Shown piece by piece: positions 23,465-35,216 of a stretch of 64,000 bases of DNA (positions within the stretch are counted from its first letter, which is position 1; each line of letters starts with the position of its first letter). The DNA comes from Notospermus geniculatus (lineage: Eukaryota > Nemertea > Pilidiophora > Heteronemertea > Lineidae). The notes beneath the pieces were generated by a model. The model did not search any database and was not told the DNA's origin. It saw only the letters and a program-made list of their open reading frames with translations. The stretch lies in the NCBI GenBank assembly GCA_002633025.1, contig NMRB01002238.1, forward strand, positions 25,456 through 89,455. Reading direction: 5' to 3'. A program made the translations under genes and the position numbers.

Positions 23465-24000
23465 CGAGGTCTTCTTCTCAGAATACTCTGTATTGCCTTG
23501 ATTCCAAGGTTTTTTCTCACAGCACTTGGTATTGCCTTTTCTCATAGCATTTGGTATTCCTTCTTCTCATAGCATTTGGTATTGCCTTGATTCCAAGGCT
23601 TTTTCTCATAGCGCTTGGTGGTATTGCCTTTTCTCATAGCATTTGGTATTGCCTTGATTTCAAGCCTTCTTCTCATAGCATTTGGTATTGCCTTGATTCC
23701 AAGCCTTCTCATAGCATTTGGTATTGCCTTGATTTCAAACCTTCTTCTCATAGCATTTGGTATTGCCTTGATTCCAAGCCTTCTTCTCATAGCGCTTGGT
23801 GGTATTGCCTTTTCTCATAGCATTTGGTATTGCCTTGATTCCAAGCCTTCTTCTCATAGCATTTGGTACAGCCTTGATTCCAAGCCTTCTAATAGCATTT
23901 GGTATTGCCTTGATTCCAGGCCTTCTTCTCATAGCATTTGGTATTGCATTGATTCCAAGCCTTCTTCTCATAGCATTTGGTATTGCTAATCCTTTTTCTC
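23465..24000. repeat. Minisatellite with units of about 33-39 bp and a higher-order duplication
   Basis: About 15 units share TCTCATAGCATTTGGTATTG followed by a variable CCTTGATTCCAAGCC part. A variant unit with GCGCTTGGTGGTATTG recurs at about 23612 and 23793, showing a higher-order repeat of about 181 bp. Because most units are multiples of three, both strands stay open as SHSIWYCLDSKPS-type and RRRLGIKAIPNAM-type repeats. I see no start context or splice signal supporting translation. Confidence 0.9.
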
Positions 24001-25044
24001 ATAACACTATTGCCTTTTCTGTTTTGAAATATTGGACGACCGCTGAATGCCAAGAGCCAACGACCGGTGATTGTGTTTGTCAATCATTGGTCACCTTGCT
24101 CTGTTGACCAAACCAACCAGTCGTTTAATTATTGCAGCTGGCACAAATCGAAGCCCCTTCGGATCCTCTACCCATGGTCATCTATACGTTCCATCTTCCC
24201 GTGGTAACCGTCTAAATAGTGCCAGGGTTAGGCAAAAAGGAATTGTAACGTTGCGAACAAAAGGGGTAGAAATTTAGGGGTATTACTAGCAAAGAGTGCA
24301 GATCCATGGGGCAATCATTATTTGTCAGAATAGCTGTGTCTTTTGTCTCCAGCTTGATATATTGTGTGGGACAAATGTGTCACATGACAGTAAAAGCCCT
24401 ATTGTAAAGCCAAGTCGCTGAATAATAACAATAGAGCACTTGGGCTGTTCTAATATTTGGGATCACTCTGTCCTGGCTTATACCTTAAGTTTCCAGCCCC
24501 TTGGAATTTTGTCGATCCACCGTGACCGTATCCTCGTGTCATCACTGAAGAAGACCCACTGTCTGATGCTGGCATCATAGTAAATTGAGAATTCTCCCTA
24601 CTGCCCACGCCTTGACTGTAATTGAATGTAGTTGTGCATTGGTTCGGGTCAATCTAGCGGTCAGAGTCCACGGAGAGCAGACTAGGGAGAAATCAGGCAT
24701 GGGGAACTCTAATTAACCGTACCAGTGGATCAGGAGTAGTCGATGGCGGTGATTAGACCAGTTCGGCGAGGATCGTGAGACGAGTTGGTCACGAAATGGA
24801 GATCAGTACGAATGACTTGTCTATATACATAGGAGAAGAATAAATAAAGTCGGCGCTGGTTAAGGAAGCATTGATTATACTGCTTCGGTATTTGGGTACA
24901 CGGTTCCGCTATTTGGCAAGTCGAATTCGTGATGACATGATCTTGACCATTATTTGGTAATAGAAAGGGCAACTGTGATTTGATTAACTGCGGGACGCTT
25001 TCTCCAAGGCCTTATATTTCTCCTTACACTTTTCTCCTACGTCC
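24001..25044. other. Unassigned sequence
   Basis: Nothing recognised; frames are short. Confidence 0.4.
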
Positions 25045-25260
25045 TCAGTCCGGTCACCTTGGCAAAAGGTAGGCTAGGTCTCAGGTTCGAATCCAGCTTC
25101 TGCGATTTGGGACTAATCATCCCTGGCTCTTCACGTCCGTCACATGGGACAGTAGGTCGTGGTACCTCATAGGTTGTGGCGTTGTGAGGGCAAGTAAAAG
25201 ATCCCATGCAATTGACGAGCATGAGGGTTTGAGATGGTCTCTTCCGGGGGCAATATTACT
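25045..25260 (+). mobile_element. tRNA-derived SINE, degenerate
   Basis: A B-box-like AGGTTCGAATCC lies at about 25083, with an A-box-like TTGGCAAAAGGTAGG about 25 bp upstream. The tail contains AAGTAAAAGATCCCATG, a pattern common in marine-invertebrate SINEs. No target duplication was resolved. Confidence 0.5.
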
Positions 25261-26850
25261 TTGGCTTCGGTCCTGGTGGAAAAACAATACTATACGATGG
25301 TTATGTTGTTTTTGGAGTGCCGGAGATGTTGATAAACACTCACTTCGGCCCTTAATTTAAACCCTCCAACCGACAAGAAGCATATTATTCCAGCAACTAA
25401 CCAGACCATTTAATTGATTATTTTCTCCATTCCATCTCCAGACGTTGTTGGTGGCACTGCTGAGCTGCTTAAAAAGTGAATGACATCGGAATTATTCGCG
25501 CAGGCCATGTCACGCGATCCAATATCCGATTCTTGTGGAAATGATCTGGTTATAAAAAAGGCCAAGAATCATGTTGGAGGAAATATCTTGTCCAACATCT
25601 TGCCGCCAACATGAAAATGGACGGAATGCGGAGTACAATCATGATATTGTGTTGGATGTGATGGTGATCAACTCTTATTGGTCGTCCAAGTGACGCCGAA
25701 GGAGATGCTGTTCGTACGCTTTCGCAAAAAAACATCATCTACTGGCAGGTTACTGGGTGCTGGCCCATTGTACGACACTCAGCGTGCTCATACTGCTGCA
25801 ACAGATGCTGATGAATAGGGATAATGGTTCAACTCTTGTTCATTTCACACCTGTCAGAGGTCCTTATCTGCTGTTGTCATCGACAACTGCGAAGATGTCA
25901 AGTATTCTGCACATGCTTCTGTTCCGCTCTTTGTTACTAATATTACTGTAAATCCTTACAGACTGTCCAGAAACTGCCTCATCCGCGCAGATTCCTCAAA
26001 AAATTCGAATTTTTTATTTCACTTTCTTTCTGACCCCTACTTCGGCATCCAACAAGGAGAAACCACATATCAACCGGAGAAACTATCCGCATTCAACAAA
26101 TGCACCTCAAATCAGCATTTTTTACAACAGGTAGCAAGATCCCGGTATTTCATAGGTTTCTGGTGATTAGAAGAGGCAGCCATAGTAATGCTGTAACATG
26201 GACCGAATTTGCCGGAAGCTTCTTCGGAGTATCGCGAACGATGCAAAGGGAAGGTGTGCCTGGGGCAGCTTCAGGTTTTACGGATAATCCTTTACGGCTG
26301 CTTCTGAGGCTGTCGTCTGGTGCTGTCGTTCATCATCACACGCGAGTTTTAAGTTACCGTATATATTTTGAAGCCGAGAAACAGAAACCAACAGGTTGGA
26401 AAGAAATGTCCAACTTGTCACCAACTGTCACTTACATAAGACAAACTAAACCTACGATTTCAACCTCAAAAACGATCTGTCTATGATAAAAAATCGTATC
26501 GGGATCATTGGCCTACCGTCAAATGCTTTCTTCGTCTCTCGTTTTTCGTCATATTTGACTTTTCTGGCATGAAAAACGATATCTATGAAATATTTTGCAA
26601 TGACGTCCATATCTGGCTAAAAACTGACATATGTCAGTTCCAGACATGTTGAAAATTGGTCCGACTGTCAGTAAGCTTAACTTAGCTTGTAGGGGGCAAG
26701 ATCAAGTGGTCATTTGGAAAGAAAATAGTGAAAAATGAGTCGAATCGTTGCTCTTTCTAGATTTAGTGTGTCATCGCAACTTCAGAGAGGAGGGAATCTA
26801 GACTATTGAAGGTGTATGCTGGTGTAAAGTGTCACGGTGTCCCCCCCCCC

Positions 26851-26851
26851 N
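26851..26851. other. Single-n assembly joint in a C homopolymer
   Basis: The n follows a run of about ten or more C residues, so a homopolymer-induced contig break is likely. Confidence 0.5.
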
Positions 26852-28068
26852 TTCCCCTCATTGTATGAGGAACGCTGTAAAACAAGAGTGACAAACTTTT
26901 CTGTGTTACCTTATTGGTCTCCATACCTGTCTTTTAGGTGGAAACACTACGATATGTGGCACACTAGAAAATGTTACACCGTTACCATACTCAGGTATTG
27001 TGACTAAAGGCAACGCCATTACAGCTGTCTCTCCGCAACGAATGAAATACAACCAGCATTTATTACAGGTAAAATAACTCAGCAAGGATGTGGTTTCTAT
27101 GAGTGATTACGCTAAGCACATAAACTGCCAATAATATTACTGATGTATCATTGCGTGTTGGCCATTAGTGAACTGTCAAACCGATTATTTTCATCAAAGA
27201 GCAACGAGCTTGATCGATATTAATAAAACCTCAAGGTCATATTGGTAGTTTATTACTGATGAAATATTAGATTAAGCCGACCACAATCTCCTCAAATGTA
27301 GATATCACCTGAGTTTCACAGGTCTCCTGCGGTTTGAAGGCTAGTTACAATCGCAGTGGCGGAAAGTAACTGAACAAAATGCACCGTCAAAGAATCAGCC
27401 AATCAACGGGCTGTTCTATGGGATATCCCCTGACATGCCTGACGTCGTTAATGGATTGGGAATTCCAATCTCGGGGTGCATTCATTTTCTCCTAGGTCAC
27501 TTTCTATCAAAATGTAATCCTCCTGCACACCTTGTTTGCTTACAGGTTATCAAGTTACCCTTGTGTTACTCTTGGAATCTGCTACTCCTCACCCTGCACC
27601 AGACACCCGCCTCTAAGAACTCACTTATGAAAACAAATAGCGGCAAGAAAGATGAGAACACACAATTTAGGAAGAGTGATTTCTAATTTCCCAAGATAAA
27701 GTATAACAATTACACTCACTCTGTTTTATTGGACCAGTTTTTCAATTTATCAACAGTAGTTTTGCAGACAGGAATAATTCTGATAATGTATGTTTTTTTT
27801 CTTACACGGTAGCTGATATAATTATGTAACTTTCAGAGAATCTTCCTTAAACTTTACAAAGTATTGCAACATCCCTCAGCGAACTTCACAAAGTTGTTTT
27901 GATTATATTCTGGTGTAGGTAAATCTCTTCCTGCTTCTAAGCTATTGTGTTTGGCAGCTTTGCCATTTTTTCACTTGTTTACTGAAACTACATCGAGAAA
28001 CTAAATCCACAACTTTGCTCTCAACCCATAAGACTGCAGGCATTAGGAAACTTAAGAAAAACATTTGC

Positions 28069-28069
28069 N
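28069..28069. other. Single-n assembly joint
   Basis: No flanking duplication was visible. Confidence 0.5.
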
Positions 28070-28257
28070 GGCAGCACCGACGGCAAGCCAGAATGGCGTT
28101 ATTGATGCATGTCATGTACCACATACATGTATTAACATTCGGAAGGGATCTGCATGAACAACAGTAGCCCTACCAAAACTGCAGTGATGAACTAGCATCA
28201 TGAAATCTTGAGACAGAAGAACAGCCCGAGGGTGGAATGCCAGTGCAAGATCTGATG

Positions 28258-28356
28258 TACAGGGTCTTACAAAAGAGTGTCCCTCTGTATTTCCTGGGTA
28301 CCAGGTTGTGTGATTTCAATTGAGTTTTCAACCTTGTCCCAACAGCGGCTGGATTT
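28258..28356. repeat. Mariner-like short element, copy 3 (truncated)
   Basis: Begins ACAGGGTCTTAC and carries GGTTGTGTGATTTCAATTGA, then GCTGGATT. It is cut by the start of the Helitron-like element at 28357. Confidence 0.45.
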
Positions 28357-29295
28357 TTAGCTCACCTGGGGTGAGCTATTGTCATGGTGTGGTGTCCGTC
28401 GTCGTTGATCTGAAACTTGGTACATACATACCCCTAGGTCAGATGACCTATGACACCAAGTTTCGGTCGGATTCAATTCTTGGCTTGGCCAGCAGGTGGC
28501 GGAAACCAAAAACACAAAATGTGCAATAACTCCTGAACTAATCACTGGATCTTGTCCAAATTTTTATCATAGGTGTATTTAATGAGGATACATAACATAT
28601 CTAACGGGTTTTTGATTTGACCTACTTTTCAAGGTCACAGAGGTCAAAGTTCAGAATTTTGCCTTTTGGTGGCACATTTTGTAACCGCTGGGGCTATTGA
28701 GCTGAAACTTGGTACATATATACCCCTATGTCAGATGACCAACGACACCAAGTTTTGATCCGATTCGATTCTCTGCTTGGCCCGCAGATGGCCAAAACGA
28801 AAACTCGAAGTCCAATAATTCCTAAACTAACAACTGGATCATCTCCAAATTTTCATCGTGTATCTAATGAGTACACATGAGATATGTAACAGGTTTTTGA
28901 TTTGACCTACTTTTCAAGATCACAGAGGTCAAAGATAAACATTTTGCCATTTGGTGGCATGTTTCGTGGCTATTTGACCTACATGTAGTAACTTCTAATC
29001 TGGTGTGATCATATATGTACATGTATTGTACATGTAGCTACCCTCTATGTGTGCAGCAAATTTTCATCCAATTGTACCACAAATATATGGTTACCAGACT
29101 CACTGCCATTTTGGAAATTGGGCTGGCATATAAGTCATAAATTACTCAAGTGAGAATGTTTCGCCCTTGAAATTTTGACATCAATAATCATATTAACTCA
29201 AGACTTGCCCTGGAACATTTTGATTTAACATTTGTCATTAGTTCTTCTGGCACATTCGCCCAGGTGAGCACATGGTCCATGGACCATTTCATAAT
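28357..29295 (+). mobile_element. Helitron/pearl-like nonautonomous element, copy A
   Basis: Starts with the hairpin TAGCTCACC/GGTGAGCTA and ends with a perfect 16-nt palindrome, ATGGTCCATGGACCAT, then TTCATAAT. The last 30 or so bases are identical to the end of the element at 38104-39441. Internally it repeats GAAACTTGGTACATA and CAAGTTT...CGATTC blocks about 298 bp apart. A CTCF-like CCAGCAGGTGGCGG lies at 28489-28502. It has no TIRs and no coding capacity. The Helitron class is inferred from the architecture. Confidence 0.65.
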
Positions 29296-30188
29296 GCCTA
29301 TCAAGGACACGTTTTGGCTTTGACCTAGATTTTAAGGTCCTACAGATGCCTTTTCTCAACTGTCTATTAAACTGATGGACTACCATTCCTCTAGTTTCCA
29401 TTGTGCTCCCTTGACAAAACCACACAAAGATGGTACGCATATTATCTTAATTAAATCCCCGCAGCAACCTTGAGGTCTTCACCACGTTAGTGCGAATGGA
29501 TATGTCATGTGACCTTGTGAGGAAAATATTGATGAGGCAGCATAGTGACAATGTCCGTACTCTCTTGATGATAGCCATCAAATACGGGCATTAGCGTTGT
29601 TGCTACATTGCAATCATCTGCACTGGTTAGCGGAGCAGTCAGGGGTGTTCTGGATGAAACGGTGCTCACCGAGTAACAAGGATAATGTCTGAGTTAATTT
29701 GGCTTCTCGTTTCATCTGGAAGTTAAGATATCAGCTCATTATTCTATTGTCAAGTATGTATCTTGTTACGGTTTTCTTTACTTGAGATTTCGGCCCTGGA
29801 GAGTAGTTGATGGGGAAATTGTGAAGCAGTACAGCAGAATCATTTGCAGAGCATGAAATATTGAATAGAAACTGCAATTGAATACAATACTGTTTGTTGT
29901 ACAGAAACAGACAAGCTGGGAAATCCTGCACTCTCTTACGCTGATGTCAGGTCATACATGTACCAATGATTGCCTGCGCCATGACTGAACAGTCGGCATC
30001 AAGTGAACAACCCTGGTCATGTCGCAGAAGTGGAAAAGTATATGCTTATCATAGAACAGGTGGCATCTGCCAAAATATCTTTCTCATCCACCATTGCCAT
30101 CACCCCCAGGCCTATTTCAAGTTATCTCATATTGCCAACTACGAGTCATAGCTGTACACCCTCTAGTGTGTTCCCATACATCTGGTCA
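29296..30188. other. Unassigned sequence
   Basis: Nothing recognised. Confidence 0.4.
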
Positions 30189-30321
30189 ATCCCCACTGCC
30201 AGTATGATCATTGGAAGTCTCTTCGTCATTACCAAGCTTATCAACATTAACAGAAAATGCTTTAGCCCTACTACGAGTATACTCGTAGCTGGCAGTGGGG
30301 AGGAAATCAGCAACTACGAGT
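30189..30321. repeat. Cluster of short palindromes (CTACGAGTATACTCGTAG)
   Basis: A perfect 18-nt palindrome at 30271-30288 and a one-base variant at 30304-30321 are 33 bp apart, each followed by a GGCAGT motif. CCCCACTGCCAG at about 30190 is the inverse of CTGGCAGTGGGG at about 30289, which adds a larger hairpin. Confidence 0.6.
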
Positions 30322-30971
30322 ATAATCGTAGCCGGCAGTCAACGTGTTAATAGTCGGGTGAACGACCATCGGGATCATGGTTCCTCATGGCGCAGAAGTT
30401 GAACAGGTTCAACTCTTGCGATTCATGATCGTTTCGATCGGCGACTGATGCCGATTGTCACAGGTGAGACGCAACTGCAGTCCTGTCACACTATGTCAGC
30501 GACTGATTTGTTCTGCGCAGTCGCATCTCAGATGCAAGAGATCCAGAAAAGTCAGGCGCTGCCTTTACTGTCATTGCAAGGTTGACCTGTTGACCTGATG
30601 TCAGCATTAGAGCTGCCATCTCTACGTTAGATGCAAGGATTCCAAAATACTTTCTTGTGTACCACATGCAGCATCAAGCACGTACCATCCTCGTATCTTC
30701 CGCGAACGTCATGGAAGGCACGCAGTAAAGATGTAATGTCATTCGCCTCTGGTGCGCGGACCTCACGCAGAAGAGACGGCCATGACTTACATGTACGTGG
30801 AAGGTACGTGGATTGGTCAGTTGTACTCTGAACTCTATCACGACGTAACTTGATTATCCTACATCTTAGTCGCAGACATCCGATTATCCCCAGTAGGCTG
30901 TGACCAAATCATGCAACTGATTGCAAGTATTTCAAAGATCTTATATCTACCTTTTAGTCACAGAGACTTCA
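30322..30971. other. Unassigned sequence
   Basis: Nothing recognised. Confidence 0.4.
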
Positions 30972-31529
30972 TAAGGCTTGTCTAAACCATCAACATTTTC
31001 AAAACATTTCTGTGACATGACATTTTAACAACTGTTTTAGAAATGTTGCCACTTGTTTTAGGGTTGGTGTACACTCTTCAACTGCAGGCCTGTCAACACC
31101 ATCAACATTTTCAAAACATTGCAACAAATCTGCAACACCCTTGTTTTGGGATTGTTGCACAGTGTGGACAGGACTAGGGGGACTTGCAACAGTTCAAAAC
31201 TTTGTTTTGAAAATGTTTTAGAAATGTTTTAAAAGAAATGTCATGGGAATTCTTCTGCAAACATGTTCAAAACATGTTTTGAATTGTTGCAAGTCTGTCC
31301 ACACTGTGCAACGATCTGAAAACAAGGGGTGTTGCAGATTTGTTGCAACTGAATGTTTCAGAAATGTTTTGGAATTGTTGATGGTGTGGACAAGCCTTAA
31401 ACATGTTTTCAAATTGTTTTGCAAATGTTGCAGATCCAGTTCCACACTGTGCAACAAACTGAAAACAACGGTGTTTGGTTATGTTACAGCTGGTGTTTTG
31501 GAAATGTTGATGGTGTAGACAGGCCTTTA
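30972..31529. mobile_element. Foldback MITE carrying a related MITE inside it
   Basis: The outer ends TAAGGCTTGTCTA...ACCATCAACATTT and the inverse AAATGTTGATGGTGTAGACA, then GGCCTTTA, enclose an inner copy (31085-31399) with the same type of ends. The arms are rich in AAAACATGTTTTGAA-type sequence. No coding function. Confidence 0.85.
31085..31399. mobile_element. Inner MITE nested in the foldback
   Basis: Ends AGGCCTGTCAACACCATCAA and the inverse TTGATGGTGTGGACAAGCCT. Same family as its host, slightly different ends. Confidence 0.75.
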
Positions 31530-32454
31530 GACCTACACTCCACCACCGTCTGATTCAAACTCTGTATTGCCATACTTAATTGGATAAAGCTTTCGTGCAT
31601 TGATGTGTTCGGTGCAACCTTGCTACTAAAATCAGACTACAGTGACACTTGTTGATGCCCACGGAAACATGCCAGCAGTATTGACTCTGAAAATCTCAAT
31701 CAAATATTTAAACACGACTTGTTGATTACAAGTGCACGATCTGAGTTGTGAATACAAATTTGTTTCTATTTAAGTTGACCTGTTTGAGGCGAGTGTATGA
31801 GTACACGGTTCTGCACAGTTTTGCAGAGGTGAGGACAGTCAACCCACCTTGAAAGCTTCAGATTGAGATTTTGATACAGATTTCAATATAACTTTGCCTA
31901 AAGAATGATGTATGCCACTACATATCATTATGTTTCATTCATGGCAGCTGAATTCGGCCTGACATATCTTCGTGATCACCAGAATGCAGTGTACACAAGC
32001 TGTTCAAATGTACAAGCACTATGTGAGATAAAAACAACAGAACTTTAAAACTGGTGTACATATTTTTTTTTCGATCACTCACCAAGGACCAGTAAATACC
32101 ATGTGTTTCTTGGCACAACCAGCCCTGGCACAGGGTATAACTTTTGTTCAAAAACAGATTTACAGCACAGAGATATATATGTGTGTTCATACTAGGTCTC
32201 TCTGGAGCCGTTATCAAGTAAGAGCCTGTATTACAGAAAACAAATAACATACTAATCTACAGATCTTTGAGGTGATGTCTCACTTCATTCATGCCGTCAT
32301 ATTGGCTGTTAAAAGATCGAAGGCCACTGGCGATCATTTAATTACTGTACTCCATAATCCAGTAAACAAATTAAACGAATCTGGAAATCCTGATTTTGCC
32401 ACAAAGTTTTCCTTCCAGTTCAAACAAAACAGCTGGCAGTGAAAGTCATTGAAA
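31530..32454. other. Unassigned sequence
   Basis: Nothing recognised. A 103-codon minus frame at 31939-32250 has no known family. Confidence 0.35.
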
Positions 32455-32574
32455 GTAGGCGAAATAGCTAGTAGGCGAAATGGCGAATAGGCGAATTGGT
32501 TAATAGGCAAAATGGCGGGTAGGCGAAATGCCGAATAGGCGAAATGGCTGTAGGCGAAATGGTTGTAGGTGAAG
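32455..32574. repeat. Short tandem array of GTAGGCGAAATGGC units
   Basis: About eight imperfect units of 14-16 bp. A minus-strand frame that reads ISPIRHFAYPPF is a by-product. Confidence 0.85.
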
Positions 32575-33645
32575 TGTATCCCTCAGTAAGTTCATCGTTC
32601 GCAGTTAAACCTTTATGGTTGATTCCTTTATGATACAATGCTGTTCTTTTCACATCAGTTTGTTTTGATTATGATTATTGCCAAGAAAAGTGTTGATCTC
32701 AGTACAAAAAATTAACTTCATCTGCAGAAAACAAACCAAATGGTTATGAGCACAAAAGCTTTTCCATGTGGATGTTGAATTAAGAGCCAGCATCAAATAG
32801 ATCATAACTTGTATTACTGCATTGTGTACAGATAATTATGGATGATCTTTTCATTATGTAGAAGAAATTTAAGAGCTGTCACACACATCTTGATGCATCT
32901 GATCAGGGTTCAAATTGACCTCTCATCACCCTGATAGGCCAGCCACACAAGTACAATTTGTCAAGCTTTTTGCAGAAAAAGTGTCCTTTTCCCTGATAAA
33001 CCTTTCTTCGATCTGGTTCAAAAATGCCACCCTTGGGCAGGGATTGAACAGCTATTGAGAGCACAGCTAAATGAATCAATTTTCATTTGCTGAAATCCAG
33101 CTTTAATGAGTCAAAAAAGATTCCATTTCTAATCCCGCCCTATTTCCTCTATTCAGCGTAAGAGATTATCGTTCGGCGTTCTGTGTCATCAGAATTTTTC
33201 ACGTTTCTCTTTTTAAGTATTTCAACTGTTTGAATCATCGGGACTCGCCGATCGACAGCGCGAGTCACAGCGATAACTCGTGCCTTCACAAGGGTGTTTC
33301 TTTTTCCTATCATCAATTGAATTTCTTGAATAAATCGAGTGATATGAGGCCAGATTAACAGTGCTGCCAGCATTTGACTAACAGATGTAATGGCAAGCGT
33401 TGCCACGGTAACCAGAGTCGTCTCTACAGACAATTATTTTCTGGGTGTCAAGTAGCCGGTATGAAAAGATGCTCAGTGACTCAGAACACGGTACCACGTG
33501 GCCCATGAGGTTATGTGTTCAGAGCATTTATCCACTGAACTTTAATACCTTTACCCCCATGGTGATGACAATGTTGCTTTGATTGGCAATGACGGTAATA
33601 AGCCGGAGTTTGTCAGGTGGTGCGTGGCGACACTGTGGGCTAAAC
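32575..33645. other. Unassigned sequence
   Basis: A minus-strand frame of 94 codons at 33149-33433 is unrecognised. No repeats were noticed. Confidence 0.35.
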
Positions 33646-33987
33646 CTTAATCACGACCATAATCGACACTGTTGTTGTTTCCTTATTCTCTTACTCAGTA
33701 ATCACCGGTAGTTACTCATGCGATGGGACGATCTCTTGACTCTCATTATTTCTCTCCTCTGCATGGAGATTTTTGTGTGTACATAGTTCATTTCCTGGAG
33801 AAGTTTTCAGAGTTTCATTGCAGATGTCTCTGGTGGCAAGTTTCTCTACTGAAAAGGATTTCTCTACCGTCAAACTGCATGAGGACACGTGCAATAGGAG
33901 CTGACAGTCGGTTGACCAATAGGTGTACGGCCCAGTTCAATGCCTAGCGGACCCATTCCTGCATGATCAAGACAGTTTTCTTTTGTC

Positions 33988-34353
33988 TAGAGGTTTCCCA
34001 CTGACGTCACACGGCTGCCATACTGGCCGTCAAAATAAAGCCATGGTGGCTGCCATCTTGTTCCCGGTTGAAAAGTTTAGCAGCCCGTTCAGACCACCGG
34101 GAGTATACAACTCAACAAATCACTTTACCTCTCACAGTTTCTGAGCATAAGTAGTTGGTCTGGTGTGAAAACCGTGTTGAAAACAAAGTGAATCGTCCAT
34201 ACGGCTTGCTGTAGACAGTGGTGGAAGAGGCCCGATGACTGCCGACAACGTCCAAACTGCGTTGAAAACGCTGTGTTGATGCTGTGACGTTGCGTCATTT
34301 GACGGCCAATATGGCGGACATTTGGGGTTGTGACGTCACGTGGGAAACCTCTA
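33988..34353. mobile_element. CRE-bearing MITE 1 inserted in segment A
   Basis: The TIR TAGAGGTTTCCCAC is followed by TGACGTCAC and mirrored before 34353. It abuts MITE 2 directly. The uninterrupted copies at 36187 and 62450 preserve the target TTTTGTATTGGTCC, supporting insertion at a TA. Confidence 0.8.
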
Positions 34354-34560
34354 TAGAGGCCTTGCAAATGACGTCACAAGCTGCCATGCTGGGGGGCACA
34401 TGCTGCAGAGGCACAGAGAAATGAGCCGTGCATGTCCCAATGACGTTATGTCAAACAATGGCGTGGCGCACTTCACACAGGTCACGTCACACCTCTGCGC
34501 CCTATCAAGGCCTGTGCCCTCCAGCATGGCCGCCAGGATGACGTCATTGCATGGCCTCTA
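34354..34560. mobile_element. CRE-bearing MITE 2 inserted in segment A
   Basis: TAGAGGCCTTGCAAATGACGTCA is mirrored, with small differences, by the TGACGTCATTGCATGGCCTCTA end. It shares the TAGAGG end and the TGACGTCA box with MITE 1. Confidence 0.8.
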
Positions 34561-34616
34561 TTGATCCGCTAGAACTTTGCTGCCATCTTTTGGCAATAAA
34601 CGTGGCTGACTGCTCC

Positions 34617-35216
34617 TATTTGGGCCGAATGGGTGAATGTCATCCTGGGTGACCCAAGATGTCACCCAGGACAAAACTGGGTGACCCTAAATGTCCCCCA
34701 GAACAAGGGTGGGTGATGTTTAGACGCTAAATGTCACCCAGTTTGAACATCGCACCATTTTAAAACCTGCGTCCGAGGTAAGTGGTACGCTGTTCATGTA
34801 GCTGAAAACAAATTCTGACATCTCCATCATGGCCGCCCAAAACATTCGTGTTCCTGAAGATTGGGGCAGTTTTTGACCTCCCTTCCGACAGGGATGGGAT
34901 TTTATCTCGAAAGGTTGTGAGGTGAAGAAAAACCTGGTTGAAATACTAAATGGGAGATATCAGCTGAAGGATGAGGTCATGATGCAAAAACGTCAAAGTC
35001 ACGTTTGTTCATTTCCATGATTTCATGATCGCTACCTGACAGACATTCCACTATCGATCGCCAACCTCAGACGCAGGTTTTAAAATGGCACGATTTTCCA
35101 ACTGGGTGACGTTTAGGGTCTAAAATTCACCCAGCCTTGTTCTGGGGGACATTTAGACCCAGTTTTGTCCTGGGTGACATTTAGGGTCATTCGTCCATTC
35201 AGCCCTATTTGGAACA
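34617..35216. mobile_element. Foldback with GGGTGAC(CC/AT) arms, copy in segment A
   Basis: Arms of about 120 bp built of GGGTGACCCTAAATGTC-type subrepeats are mirrored at the right end. The end motif is TTTGGGCCGAATGG versus CCATTCAGCCCTATTTGG. A second copy is at 36246-36813. Confidence 0.8.

Larger units (their letters stand above)
25261..28257. other. Unassigned sequence
   Basis: The longest frame is 26100-26486 plus, 128 codons, unrecognised. A C-run with an n occurs at 26841-26851. Another n is at 28069. No TIR elements were noticed. Confidence 0.35.
33894..34619. mobile_element. TAGGAGC foldback element, copy in segment A (interrupted)
   Basis: Ends TAGGAGCTGACAGTC and the inverse GACTGCTCCTA. 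About 160 bp without its insertions. Also present at 36085-36246 and, inverted, at 62402-62878. Confidence 0.7.

Noticed and set aside
23542-23971. Repeat-peptide genes on both strands of the 36-bp array
   Set aside because: Frames stay open only because most units are multiples of three. No start context, splice site or unique sequence supports a protein.
23465-24000. CRISPR array
   Set aside because: Repeat units abut directly and spacers are not unique.
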